A DNA stretch of 64,000 nt, taken from assembly GCA_964036665.1 (NCBI GenBank), contig OZ038528.1, positions 17,347,245-17,411,244 of the forward strand. Reading direction: 5' to 3'. Of the stretch, positions 24,491-35,542 are shown one piece after another. Positions within the stretch are counted from its first letter, which is position 1. Every line of letters begins with the position of its first letter. The stretch comes from Gordius sp. MW1 (lineage: Eukaryota > Nematomorpha > Gordioida > Gordea > Gordiidae). The notes below the pieces were generated by a model. It saw only the letters and a list, made by a program, of their open reading frames with translations, did not search any database and was not told the origin of the DNA. The translations under genes were made by a program, and so were the position numbers.

Positions 24491-25343
24491 CGTGGCCAAT
24501 TTAAATTATATGGGGTCGTTAGGTGGGGCAAAAAATGTTTTTTAAATCAAGAATTTTTTAATTTAGAGGGTTGTTGCTGCCCAACCTTGCCTCCCAATTT
24601 ATACCGACTAGCAATATTGAGTGAATTAATTTAATATTAAAGATTACTTATATATATAATACTCATTAACAAATTTAACAAGTTTTCTTCAAGTTTCCTC
24701 TATAAAGTACTAGCTGTGCGTGCCCGACCAAGCGTTGCTCTGGCTTAGTCCTTAATTAGCTAAATGGGTGGAACGTTTATGAAATAAAAAAATATAGGAA
24801 AAGGGATACTTATATACTTATAAGGTATTTATTAATTTTATACATTGAAAAGTGCGATGTTAACGATAATATGCATAGTTGGGTAACAAAAATTTATAAA
24901 CCACTGCACTGGTGTATAAAAGTTAGTTATAATGTTCGACAATGTATAGAAAATAGTTTGATTACAGCGTTTATAATAGTGTATTGTCATAGCCTAAAAT
25001 CTATAATATCAAAATGAAGAGATATTAAAAAATCTCCTTCAAATTTGGTTAAATGAAGGTTTTTAAAATATTTGGCTGGAATGAGTAATAATTAGAAATT
25101 ATACAAATTTCCGCGAGTATAATAGAAGCGAAATATTTATGAATGAGAAAAAAAATTAGAAAGATAGTTATATCGTTATACCTAGTAAAACATTGATCAG
25201 ATGAAGGTGTTATAGGTGAGGTATGATTATAATAAAAACCAATATAAAGATAATGACTTAAAAAGTATAAAGTAAAAAAAATTGATATAATAAGTTTAGA
25301 CCTGCGAGTGTATTTAAGTTTAAAAAGGGACTTATGGTATATT

Positions 25344-25494
25344 TATAAGGGTAGCCAGCATTGGATTTAGAGGGGGGCAATAATGATTTAGGCAGAAGTA
25401 AAATGATAATTTTTTATGTTAACCATAATTTTAATAAATTTAAAAAAAATTGATTTGGATGGGGGGCAGCCACCCCTCCCTGGCTACGCCCATG
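25344..25494. mobile_element. small hAT-type element inside the Helitron
   Basis: Left end GGGTAGCCAGCATTGG, right end CCCTGGCTACGCCCATG. A perfect 8 bp duplication, GGTATATT, flanks it (25336-25343 and 25495-25502). Length 151 bp. It inserted between the Helitron 3' terminus and its helicase remnant, so it is younger than the Helitron. Confidence 0.88.
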
Positions 25495-25739
25495 GGTATA
25501 TTAATATTTTGATTGCATATATACGGTTTTAACTTTACCTGAGAGATGTTAAGATATGCCCGACCAGTCGAGCCAGGTTCGGGCCTGGCTTCTGACGGCC
25601 GAAAGAAAACTATGCTTAAATTTACCTAAAAATAAGTTTGAATAAGAATAAAACTGGGAGGTTGATATGGTTGGTTGGGAAGAAACATATTGGTATTAGC
25701 AGATAGGCTAAAATGAAGATATATACAGCTATACCTGTT

Positions 25740-26845
25740 ATGGAGTTTTAAAATTTAAAAATACACATGTCCAGTCAAAATCGTGGCTTCTTCAACGTTG
25801 CACATCAAGCGTTTAACAGCGAGACGTAAACCATTGCAAAATTTTGGCTGATTGATATTGCACATCGCGATACTTGTTACGCCGATTTTCGAATGTAGAA
25901 TGTGAGGTGGCATCCCTGCCAGATCATTTGAATTGAAAAATTCGATTGCATAATTTGCGTCATCAATAAATTGACAGCAGTGTCAACCGACTTGTAAGTA
26001 ATTGGATTGCCTTGAATGTTAGACAGAATGAGATTGTTAAACTCGTGGACGTCATTATTCTTGGGGACGAGAATAGCCCGTTGGCGGAGCCAAAGTCGAT
26101 TATGATAATGGGCGTTAATATTTGGAAACACTTTATCAACCAAGCAGTTTAAATGGAACAAAATTGCAAATGTTGGTAGGAAAAGATATCCGTCCTGAGC
26201 ATATATCAACGTGCACTGTTCCCTTCCTAAATTCTAGCAATTTATGGGAGAATATCTCACATGCAGGATGATTTTAATACTACACGCATATTAGTAGTTA
26301 GATTTAATGTTTTGACATCATAAGGCAACAAAAAAGAATATTTTAGGCAAGCATTAATTTCATCCGCAGGGGTGGAAAGAGAACCGGTAAAGTTTGCCTG
26401 AAATCTCTTGCAAGGGATAACCTTGCGTTACCAATAGGTTTGAGGGTTCTTTGTAAATCTTGCGATTACCGATTAGAACTTAGAGCGGTTTTTCATAAGC
26501 CATTGTGCGTTCATCCCAAACGATGAATTTGCACTTCTGTAATACTATACCCATTTCATATGATCTGGAAATGTTGCACATTAGAGTTTTACTATAATAA
26601 GCGTTTAAAGACAATTTTAAGCTGAATGAGCAGTTTTTCTACCGGGTAATTATGTGACAGCCTTCCGGAAGACGCTAGAACCACGGCTATATTAATTTTG
26701 GAACGAATAGTTGCCAGAGCAAAGTCAGTAGGAAAGTTTTACCAGTTCCTCCTAAAGCATCTAAGAAGGAGACTTCTCCTTAACCTTTATTAACAGCAAG
26801 CAAAATCTTATTGTAAAGGGGAGCGAAAACGTTTTAAGTTCAATA
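25740..26845 (-). pseudogene. Helitron PIF1-like helicase remnant
   Basis: Read 5' to 3' on the - strand: FLDALGGTGKTFLLTL (Walker A, near 26780-26730), then a WDERTMA Walker B-type motif (near 26515), then LWLRQRAILVPKNNDV and a SYKSVD-type block (26100-25980), then DLAGMPPH and KFCNGLRLAV (25930-25820). This is the motif order of the PIF1-like superfamily 1 helicase of Helitron RepHel proteins, which unwinds DNA during rolling-circle transposition. Stops and frame changes separate the blocks, including one between 25910 and 25960. The longest intact stretch is 26209-25877. The Rep (HUH) domain is not seen. Confidence 0.85.
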
Positions 26846-26945
26846 AGGATGGGGGGGGGCAAAATAAAACTTTTTTGAATTTTTAAGGGTTTTTGCTTTG
26901 ATTTTTTTTTGTCATTTAAGGGGGGGGGGGCATAAACCCAAGGGC
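26845..26945. mobile_element. poly-G hAT-type element fragment
   Basis: GATGGGGGGGGGGCAAAAT...TTTTTAAGGGTTTTTGC...AAGGGGGGGGGGCAT resembles the interior of the GGGCGTAGCCAGG family in composition and spacing. The diagnostic ends are absent or decayed. Confidence 0.4.
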
Positions 26946-27651
26946 TATCTACCTAGACTATTGCGTTCCGCAATTAAATGGTTGCCACGCTACCACCATC
27001 CTCTGTTGATCTTATTTTTTATAAAGGATACCCATCACTGCCCGTAATGTAACTAATGTAGTTGGCGGCATTTTAAATATGATTTTCTTCGTGCTCTCGA
27101 AGCATTATTTTGTATGAATAATCATATAACTGCATTTCAAGTTTGTCGGTTAACCATTGTCTGCATTTATCAACTTACCGTTAAAGTAATCTTTTTGTAC
27201 TTTTAATATTTATAACCGCACTTCATAAAAATAGGAAAGAAGCACGAAACGTGGGCATGTTTCTAAAAGCGCGCGTTATATTTATTTAAGAAAATGGTGA
27301 TGTTTTACGGTATTGGGAATTTTTATTTGTTACAGCTTTATATATTGTAAAAAAAACGGGCGTAATTGAGTAAAAAATTGAGACACAAATGACAAAGCAA
27401 TCGTAGAAAAAAGTTTAAGGTAATTAGTAGCACCATAACGATAAATAAGTATAAAAAACGTAGTATAAATAATCCGCTAGATGGCGGTATAGACTACCAA
27501 AAAACAGGGTTACGGTTGTCGCAGGTCGATAAAAAGTATCTATAAACCATCTATAATGCTAAGGCAATAATCTGGCCAAATTTAGTGGCAATCGTTGAGA
27601 ACTCTAAAAGTTATTAGCGTTCAAAAAAAAGGGACTTAGATTTTTATATAT

Positions 27652-29413
27652 ACTCGGGCCTTCGGCCCTCGTGGGAAGGGGGAGAAGGGAAGGGAAGAGG
27701 GGAAGGGAAGGGGGGACGACTCATCTGTACTTCGTATAAATGTATCATATTTGCTATGCAATTTATGGGCGAGAAAGGTGGGAAGGGGCGAGAATGCCTA
27801 TAGGGGGGGGGTATTAAATGCCTGATGATTAATTAATTATTTATACAAATTTACCATTTATAGGCAAAATGTAATATAGACAAGGGTTAGGGTTAGATTT
27901 AGTGTTTGCATCTAGTTGCGTATTAAATTAGTTTTTATGGCCTTTAGTGATTATGGGTCTAACAAACATTATATTATAAAACAATTTGCAGAATTGTTGG
28001 GAGAAATTTTTCGTTGAATTTGAACAATTTTTAATTAAAAAAATCAAAAATTTGGCCAATGGTCATTTTTTCTCTATTGGTCAGTACCAACATATACTCT
28101 ATAAGTCAATGATAGCCAAAAAAACGAAAAAAAAAATTTTGATGCTCACTTTGGCCAATGGTCATTTTTTTCCATTGGTCAGCAGCCAGCACACGGTAAA
28201 AGTGGATATAAATTCATAAGAGTAAAAAAAAACGAAAAAAAAATTTTCGAGTCACATTTTGGCCAATGGTCATTTTTTTCCATTGGTCAGCAGCCAGGAC
28301 ACGGTAAAAGTAGATATAAATTCATAATAGTCAAAAAAAACGAAAAAAAATTTTCGAATCACATTTTGGCCAATGGTCATTTTTTCCATCGGTCAGGAGC
28401 CAGCGGACGGCCAAAAAGTCATAATAGCAATGGTAGTAACAGGAACAATCATAATAGTCAAAAAAAAAAACGAAAAAATAAACTCGGATTCACATTTTGG
28501 CCAATGGTCATTTTTTCCATCGGTCAGGAGCCAGCGGACGGCCAAAAAGTCATAATAGCAATGGTAGTAACAGGAACAATCATAATAGTCAAAAAAAACG
28601 AAAAATTAAACTCGGATTCACATTTTAGCCAATGGTCATTTTTTCCATCGGTCAGGAGCCAGCGGACGGCCGAAAATTCTTATTATCAATGATAGTAACA
28701 AGAACAATCATAAGAGTCAAAAAAAACTCCGGGATTCTAACCCAAAAACTAGTTAAATTGCATAGCAATTAAAAGTAAACAACTTTTATTTATGTTTATT
28801 ATATAACATTGGTCAGCAGCCAGCGGACGGCCAAAAAGTCATAATAGCAATGGTAGGAACAGGAACAATCATAATAGTAAAAAAAACGAAAAAAATAATT
28901 TCGATTCACATTTTGGCCAATGGTCATTTTTTCCATCGGTCAGGAGCCAGCGGACGGCCAAAAATGCTTATTATCAATGTTAGTAACAAGAACAATCATA
29001 AGAGTCAAAAAAACTCCGGGATTCTAACTAAAAAACTAGTTAAATTGCATAGCAATTAAAAGTAAACAACTTTTCTTTATGTTTATTATATAACTAGTTA
29101 AATTGCATAGCAATTAAAAGTAAACAACTTTTATTTATGTTTATTATATAATAGATAATTTAACAAATCTTATATATAACACACCGAGGGAGATAGAGAT
29201 GAGGGGTGGGGCACCTCTTATGCATTAATTTTAAAAATAACACAGCGAGGGAGATAGAGATGAGGGGTGGGGTACCTCTTTCTCATGCATTAATTTAAAA
29301 AATCGATAACCTAATATACCCAATGCAAATAGATAGGGATGGACGGACGGACGGACGGACGGACAGACAGACAGACGGACAACCAAAAACGAGCCCATAA
29401 ATTGCATAGCAAT
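27652..29413 (+). mobile_element. minisatellite-carrying interspersed element, copy B
   Basis: Full-length copy of the family described at 20181: the same 5' hairpin start, the same GGGTTAGGGTTAG block, about eight CCAATGG...CCATTGG tandem units, the TCTAACC B-box-like block twice, two GAGGGAGATAGAGATGAGG repeats, and a long GGAC/AGAC microsatellite (about 29336-29380) before the AATTGCATAGCAATTAA end. It faces copy C about 230 bp away. Confidence 0.85.
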
Positions 29414-29648
29414 TAATAGATGACAGCTTTTTCATTTGATATCAATAAATAATCCAAAAGATTTAGAATGGTGGAAAAGCAAAGAAGCTGATTATAACCT
29501 TAAATAAGGGTTTTAAAAGTATATTTGGCGTATATGATTTTATGTACCCCGACTACAAGTGCCACTTGTAAAAGAAATTTCTTCCTGTAGGTCGCCTCTT
29601 AAAAGATATAAGAACTCGTCAGACCGGGAATTATTAATTTATTATTTT

Positions 29649-31544
29649 TAATTGCTATGCAATTTATGGGCTCGTTTTTTGGTTGTCCGTCCATCCGTCC
29701 GTCCATTGTCCGTCCATCCCTATCTATTTGCATTGGGTATATTAGGTTATCGATTTTTTAAATTAATGCATGAGAAAGAGGTGCCCCACCCCTCATCTCT
29801 ATCTGTGTTATTTTTTAAATTAAGAGGTGCCCCACCCCTCATCTTTATCTCCCTCGCTTTCGGGCGGGGTCGGGTTTTAATTGCTACGTTAAATTAATGC
29901 ATAAGTGTATCTATTCGTTTTTGAATTGGGTAACATTGATATTAATATCTATAATTACCCTATGCCCTCCACTACAAGGGTTTGGGTTAGAATCTCGGAG
30001 TTTTTTTAGACTCTTATGATTGTTCTTGTTACTACCATTGATAATAAGACTTTTTGGCCGTCTGCTGGCTGCTGACCAATGAAAAAAATGACCATTGGCC
30101 AAAATGTGAATCCAAGTTTATTTTTTTCGTTTTTTTTACTATTATGATTGTTCCTGTTCCTACCATTGCTATTATGACTTTTTGGCCGTCCGCTGGCTGC
30201 TGACCAATGTTATATAATAAACATAAATAAAAGTTGTTTACTTTTAATTGCTATGCAATTTAACTAGTTTTTGGGTTAGAATCCCGGAGTTTTTTTTGAC
30301 TCTTATGATTGTTCTTGTTACTATCATTGATAATAAGAATTTTTGGCCGTCCGCTGGCTCCTGACCGATGGAAAAAATGACCATTGGCTAAAATGTGAAT
30401 CCGAGTTTAATTTTTCGTTTTTTTTGACTATTATGATTGTTCCTGTTACTACCATTGCTATTATGACTTTTTGGCCGTCCGCTGGCTCCTGACCGATGGA
30501 AAAAATGACCATTGGCCAAAATGTGAATCCGAGTTTATTTTTTCGTTTACTTTTAACTATTATGATTATTCCTGTTACTACCATTGCTATTATGACTTTT
30601 TGGCCGTCCGCTGGCTCCTGACCGATGGAAAAAATGACCATTAGCCAAAATGTGAATCGAAAATATTTTTTTCGTTTTTTTTTGACTATTATGATTGTTC
30701 CTGTTCCTACCATTGCTATTATGACTTTTTGGCCGTCCGCTGGCTGCTGACCAATGGAATAAAATGACCATTATCCAAAAATGTGATTCGAAAATTTTTT
30801 TTTCGTTATTTTTTGACTATTATGAATTTATATCCACTTTTACCGTGTCCTGGCTGCTGACCAATGGAATAAAATGACCATTGGCCAAAATGTGATTCGA
30901 AATTTTTTTTTTCGTTTTTTTACTCTCATGAATTTATATTCATTTTTACCGTGTGCTGGCTGCTGACCGATGGAAAAAAATGACAATTGGCCAAAGTGAG
31001 CATCAAATTTTTTTTTCCGTTTTTTTGGCTATCATTAACTTATAGAGTATCTGTTGGTACTGACCAATGGAGAAAAAATGACCATTCGCCAAATTTTTGA
31101 TTTTTTTAATTAAAAATTGTTCAAATTCAACAAAAATTTCTCCCAACAATTCTGCAAATTCTTAACATTGTGATGTTTTATAATATAATGTTTGTTAGAC
31201 CCATAATCACTAAAGGCCGTAAAAACTAATGTAATACGCAACTAGATGCAAACACTAAATCTAACCCTAACCCTTGCCTATATTACATTTTGCCTATATT
31301 ACATTTTGCCTATAAATGGAAAATTTGTATAAATAATTAATTAATCATTAGGCATTTAATACCCCCCTATAGGCATTCTCGCCCCTTCCCACCTTTCTCG
31401 CCCATAAATTGCATAGCAAATATGATACATTTATACGAAGTAAAGATGAGTCGTCCCCCCTTCCCTTCTCCCCTCCCCTTCTCCCCCCCCCCTTCTCCCC
31501 TCCCCTTCTCCCTTCCCCCTTCCCACGAGGGCCGAAGGCCCGAG
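29649..31544 (-). mobile_element. minisatellite-carrying interspersed element, copy C (inverted)
   Basis: The same family in reverse orientation, from TTAATTGCTATGCAATTTATGGGC at the left to GAGGGCCGAAGGCCCGAG at the right. It holds about ten tandem units of the CCAATGG type. Together with copy B it forms an inverted repeat with arms of about 1.8 kb. On this strand the GGGTTAGAATCTCGGAG and GGGTTAGAATCCCGGAG blocks are followed at once by T runs. Confidence 0.85.
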
Positions 31545-31639
31545 TTTTTATTAACAATTTAAACACATCCATATTGTTTATCATTCAGTAAAAAAATTAT
31601 AAAAAAATAGAAATTAAAAAATTTAACGTGCCCAGCTTT

Positions 31640-32437
31640 TTATAAAATAAGCGAGCTAGGCACGGTAGCCAGCAAACGGCCAAAAAACGTCTAAAGGGCC
31701 AAATAATAAAAAAATAGAAAAATTTTCCAATCGCTTTGGCTAGTGGTCATTTTTCCATTGGTCAGTAGCCAGCAGACGGCCAAATAGGCTAAATATATGA
31801 TCAAAGCAAAATTTAGGTTATTCACAAAGCAGCAGATACACAATTAAGATAGCGATTAACCAAATTAATAATTTGGCCGGGGTCAGATAAAGTAGAAATA
31901 AGTAACGGTCATCATAAATTGCAGGGAATTATATAATCAGTTTCGCAATCATCCGTTTTAAAAGCAACAACCTAGACAAATAGGCAAAAGAAAAGCAAAA
32001 AACAGCAAAATAAATAGCTATTAACCAGTATTTTGGCCTTTGGCCGGGGTCAGATAAAGTAAAAGTAAACAACGGTCATCATTAATTTGCCGGGAATTAT
32101 AGTTAGTTCCACAAACATCCGATATATAGCAACATCCTAGACAAGTTGCAAAAAAAAATTTATGTCTAAAGCTAATCAGTCGGGTCCATAAACAATAATG
32201 GAACTGATTGAAGCTCGGGTGAGGTCAAAAAATTAAAGCCAATTAGAAGTCATAAGCTAGTGTTTTTGCGAAATAAAAGTCATTTACAGAAGCATAAGTC
32301 CACCACAGCCATTAAAAGTCTCCACGGCAATTATGAAAAGTTACAAGTTGGTCAGGACACTTACTTACTCACGACAGGACACTCACGACACGACAATACA
32401 ACGAAAAGCGAGCCCATAAATTGCATAGCAATTAATT
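31640..32437 (+). mobile_element. related element with duplicated internal unit
   Basis: Contains AGCCAGCAAACGGCCAAAAA units like the minisatellite family and ends GCGAGCCCATAAATTGCATAGCAATTAA at about 32437. Inside is a tandem pair with a period of about 165 bp, seen from GGCCGGGGTCAGATAAAGTA at about 31876 and 32041. It lacks the CTCGGGCC hairpin start, so it is truncated or a diverged subfamily. Confidence 0.6.
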
Positions 32438-32897
32438 ATGATTAATGAACAATCTCCTTTCTCAGTATTTTCTCATACAAAATTTTTGCTCTTCGTTAAA
32501 AGCAATTAATATATAATTTGTAATTTATACCATCCTTTATAACAATCGGTAAAGTTTCTTCATCTGCATTATTTGATGAATTTTGGGAATTCTCTATGAA
32601 TTTTAAGGTGTGGAAATAATAAATTAAATGCACATGTTTATTATCATAATTATTATTTAGCTCTTCATAAACTTAAACTATATATAAATTATAGCTTATA
32701 CCGTTTGCTTTTATAACAATTGGTAAAACCTCTTTATCTTATTTCATAAATTAAGGGTATCATCCATAAAATTGCCATATAGTTAAATTGTGGAGAGTAG
32801 GCATAAATAATAAATAAAATTTAGTCAAAACAAACATGCTCATGAATCTGGAAAATAAAATATTAATATCACTTAGTATAAAAATAACATGTAATCA
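32438..32897. other. intronic, weak tandem similarity
   Basis: AT-rich sequence with two imperfect copies of a unit containing TTATACC...TTTATAACAAT(C/T)GGTAAA (about 32526 and 32697). No gene or element end is recognised. Confidence 0.4.
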
Positions 32898-34450
32898 TCT
32901 ATATATATAAAGTAAAGTGTATATATGTATATATGTATGTAAGTCCTAATCTTTGAAACCGGCCCGATTCGCGCGAAAATTTACCCCTAGGTTTCCAGGG
33001 CGGCCAGGGGTAAAATAGCTTTTTCAGAATTCTAAAATTCCTTTTAATTTTCGAGATATTGGGTTTTATGCGTTTTGACGTTCAATAAAATGTCAATCAA
33101 ACGCACCTCCTCGCGTTCGTCGAAAATTTGAATATACAGACAGTTCTGTAAAAGTGTATCACTTATAGTAGTTTGTAAAACGTAATCTTTTCTTAACGGT
33201 GACAACATCAAATTTATGAATTAAATTTCTTAAACGTCATCTTTTCTTAACGCTGACAATAAAAAATTTATGAATTAAAATTCTTAAACGTCATCTTTTC
33301 TTAACGGTGACAAGACAATATAAAATTTATGAATTAAATTTCTTAAACGTCATCTTTTCTTAACGGTGACAACATAAAATTTATGAATTAACCTGAAATA
33401 AATAAAATTATAGATTATTTGAGAAAATATATAGGTGAAGAAGATGAATTTTTCTCATTATCATTAAATGAGATATTTTAAATGAGAAAGATGAAAGTAT
33501 ATATAATTTAAATGTAATATAAAATAGTCCAACGTTGATTATTCTGAGTAAATGCTATTTATATATAAATGTCATTATTTATCTATCATTAATTTTTATT
33601 AAATTAGATACTTAAATGAGAATAAATTCTGAAACTACCGCCCCGATTTGCGCGAAACTTTACCCTTAGGTTCTCAGGGCGGCCAGGTTTAAAATAGCTT
33701 TTTCAGATTGCTAAAATTCCTTTTAGTTTTAAAAATATCGGACATTTCTCGGCCTTTTGGTTTTAAAAAAGGGCTAAATTCTGAAACTACCGGTCCGATT
33801 CGAGCGAGCCGGGGGTAAAATAGCTTTTTTAGATTCCTAAAATACCTTTTTGTTAAAATATCTGACATTTCCCGTCCAGTTTCATTTATAGCAGCATATA
33901 CAATAATGACGTCATACATACAAAGCTGAAGTTTTCTCGAATCAGATATTTAAAAGTATAATAAAAATGTTACAGTATACGGTTAAAATTATTGGGGTTT
34001 AACAGACTATTTAAATTAAATAAATAAAATTTAAATTATGCAGTTTTGTCATTATTATCACGTGGTCGATCATAGAAGCATATTTTTAATAATTATCCAT
34101 CCTTCAATTAATTATTTTATTATATTAAAGAAAATTGTATTTCAAATAAATCAGCTAACTAGAAAAATAAAATAATGGTATTATTGTATAATAAGTAACA
34201 GCATTAATAAGCAATTTTTTCAAAAACATTTAATTTTAGTCGGATTTGATGACTAAAACAGAATTTGCATTTGGTTTGTCTTATTATATAAATATATACT
34301 AAAAATAGTGGGTTCATAAAATCATTCGGACCTTTCACATTATAAATTATTTCTTATATGACCCCATTTTAGATAAGTCTTATTAATAGCTTATACTTAT
34401 TTAACCACTTAAGGACTGAGCCAAAGCAACGCTTGGCCGGGCACAGCTAG
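32898..34450 (+). mobile_element. non-autonomous Helitron with internal minisatellite
   Basis: Begins TCTATATATATAAAG immediately after an A and ends AGCAACGCTTGGCCGGGCAC, then AGCTAG, immediately before a T: the 5'-TC, CTAG-3', A/T-insertion signature of Helitrons. Near the 5' end is GCGCGAAAATTTACCCCTAGG followed by CAGGGCGGCCAGGGG; a second copy of that block lies at about 33650. No helicase remains. The 3' end belongs to the same family as the one at 24710 on the other strand. Length 1553 bp. Confidence 0.85.
33178..33390 (+). repeat. four-copy minisatellite, period about 58-63 bp
   Basis: Four units contain CTTTTCTTAACGGTGACAA and AAATTTATGAATTAAA, three joined by TTCTTAAACGTCAT. It lies within the non-autonomous Helitron and differs from the CCAATGG minisatellite of the other family. 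Confidence 0.85.
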
Positions 34451-34777
34451 TAATTAATAAATGACTAAGTTCTAGGTGTGGAAGAGCAGGATTAGAGATC
34501 TGCACGGGCAGGCCGGGCCCGCGGATGGGCCTTATAGCCTCAAAAAACGTTAAAAAGGCCATTTTTTGTACCTTAAATCTCATTAATCACAAAATCTAGA
34601 CCACCGGGAAAAAACTAAAAACATATCAGTATTTAGCGTATAATTTTCTATCAGAATTATCTGTCAGATCACGGGATGGGATCTCAAAATCAAAAACAAT
34701 AAAAGTAACATTTTGTAGACTTGTGTTATTAAATATTATCAGTCATCTCGACAGTTTTTTAATACATTGGTTCTAAT

Positions 34778-35477
34778 TAGGGCCCTGCAAAATGAAATTT
34801 CTCCGACCCTAGCCAGAAGGCTCAGTTTTTATTTTGCCCGAGCCCGACCCGAACCTGAACGACTTTTTTATTTTTGACCCGACACGAGCCCGAGACCGGC
34901 CTGATTTTTCAAAAAGAATTTTTTCGAAAAATTTATTTTTGATAACTTATTAACCATATATAGATACAAAATGCATTGAGTTGTTATTACTCGTAATTTA
35001 CAACTAAGAAAAGTTTAAAATAAAAAATCCATTTTCACTCGCTACAATTTATTCAACCAATAATTTAAAACTAAAAATCTAACTTTATAAAATATATTTT
35101 ATTTTACAGTTCTAAATAAAAAAATATAAGAATATTTCATTATTTTATTTTTAAAGTTACATCTGCTATTAATATATTTAAATACTAGAATAAGATTTGT
35201 AACTTTGGTCAAAATTATATTAGACAGGGGGAAAAAGGCTGAAGTTTGGAAGCTGTATTATGTATGGTGTTGGAGGATAATTATTTGATATCGAGTTGAG
35301 TTTATTTAAATTATATTTAATAAAATATTATTTTGTTTTAGTCAATTCGGGCTGGGCTCGGGCCTCGGATCAAGCCGCCTCATTAGGTCTGATCCGAGCC
35401 CCGATTATTTTTTTAAATTCTGCCCGAGCCCGGCCCTAAGCCCGATCGGGTCGGGGGGGGGGGCGTGCAGGGCTCTA
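34778..35477. mobile_element. hAT-like element with CCCGACCCGA subterminal arrays
   Basis: Ends TAGGGCCCTGCA and TGCAGGGCTCTA, inverted with one mismatch. Flanks GTTCTAAT (34770-34777) and GCTCTGAT (35478-35485) match at 6 of 8. Just inside the ends are arrays of GCCCGAGCCCGACCCG text (34840-34910 and 35345-35455). It is non-autonomous, 700 bp, and ends only 65 bp before CATSPER2 exon 8. Confidence 0.75.
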
Positions 35478-35542
35478 GCTCTGATAAACCAAAAAAAATA
35501 CAACACACACTAGTTTATGATTACGCCTTTTTTGTTGCCTAG

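Larger units (their letters stand above)
24710..26860 (-). mobile_element. decayed Helitron, 3' end and helicase region
   Basis: On the - strand the element ends at 24710 with AGCAACGCTTGGTCGGGCAC...CAGCTAG followed by T, the CTAG terminus and A/T insertion point of canonical Helitrons. A related 3' end is at 34450. Upstream on the same strand lie helicase remnants (25740-26840). The 5' TC end is not identified and may have been displaced by the element starting at 27652. Confidence 0.75.
16420..35542 (+). other. 19.1 kb repeat-filled CATSPER2 intron 7
   Basis: Donor ATGG|GTAATA follows the S6 exon. Acceptor TTGCCTAG precedes an exon that restores the phase and reads MVNNFQSIR across the junction, matching the family. 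Nearly all of the intron is assignable to mobile or repetitive DNA, listed separately. The other introns total only about 5.3 kb together. Confidence 0.85.

Noticed and set aside
24710..26860. Host PIF1 helicase gene on the - strand
   Set aside because: Broken by several stops, with a Helitron 3' terminus correctly placed downstream on the same strand, so a transposon origin fits better.
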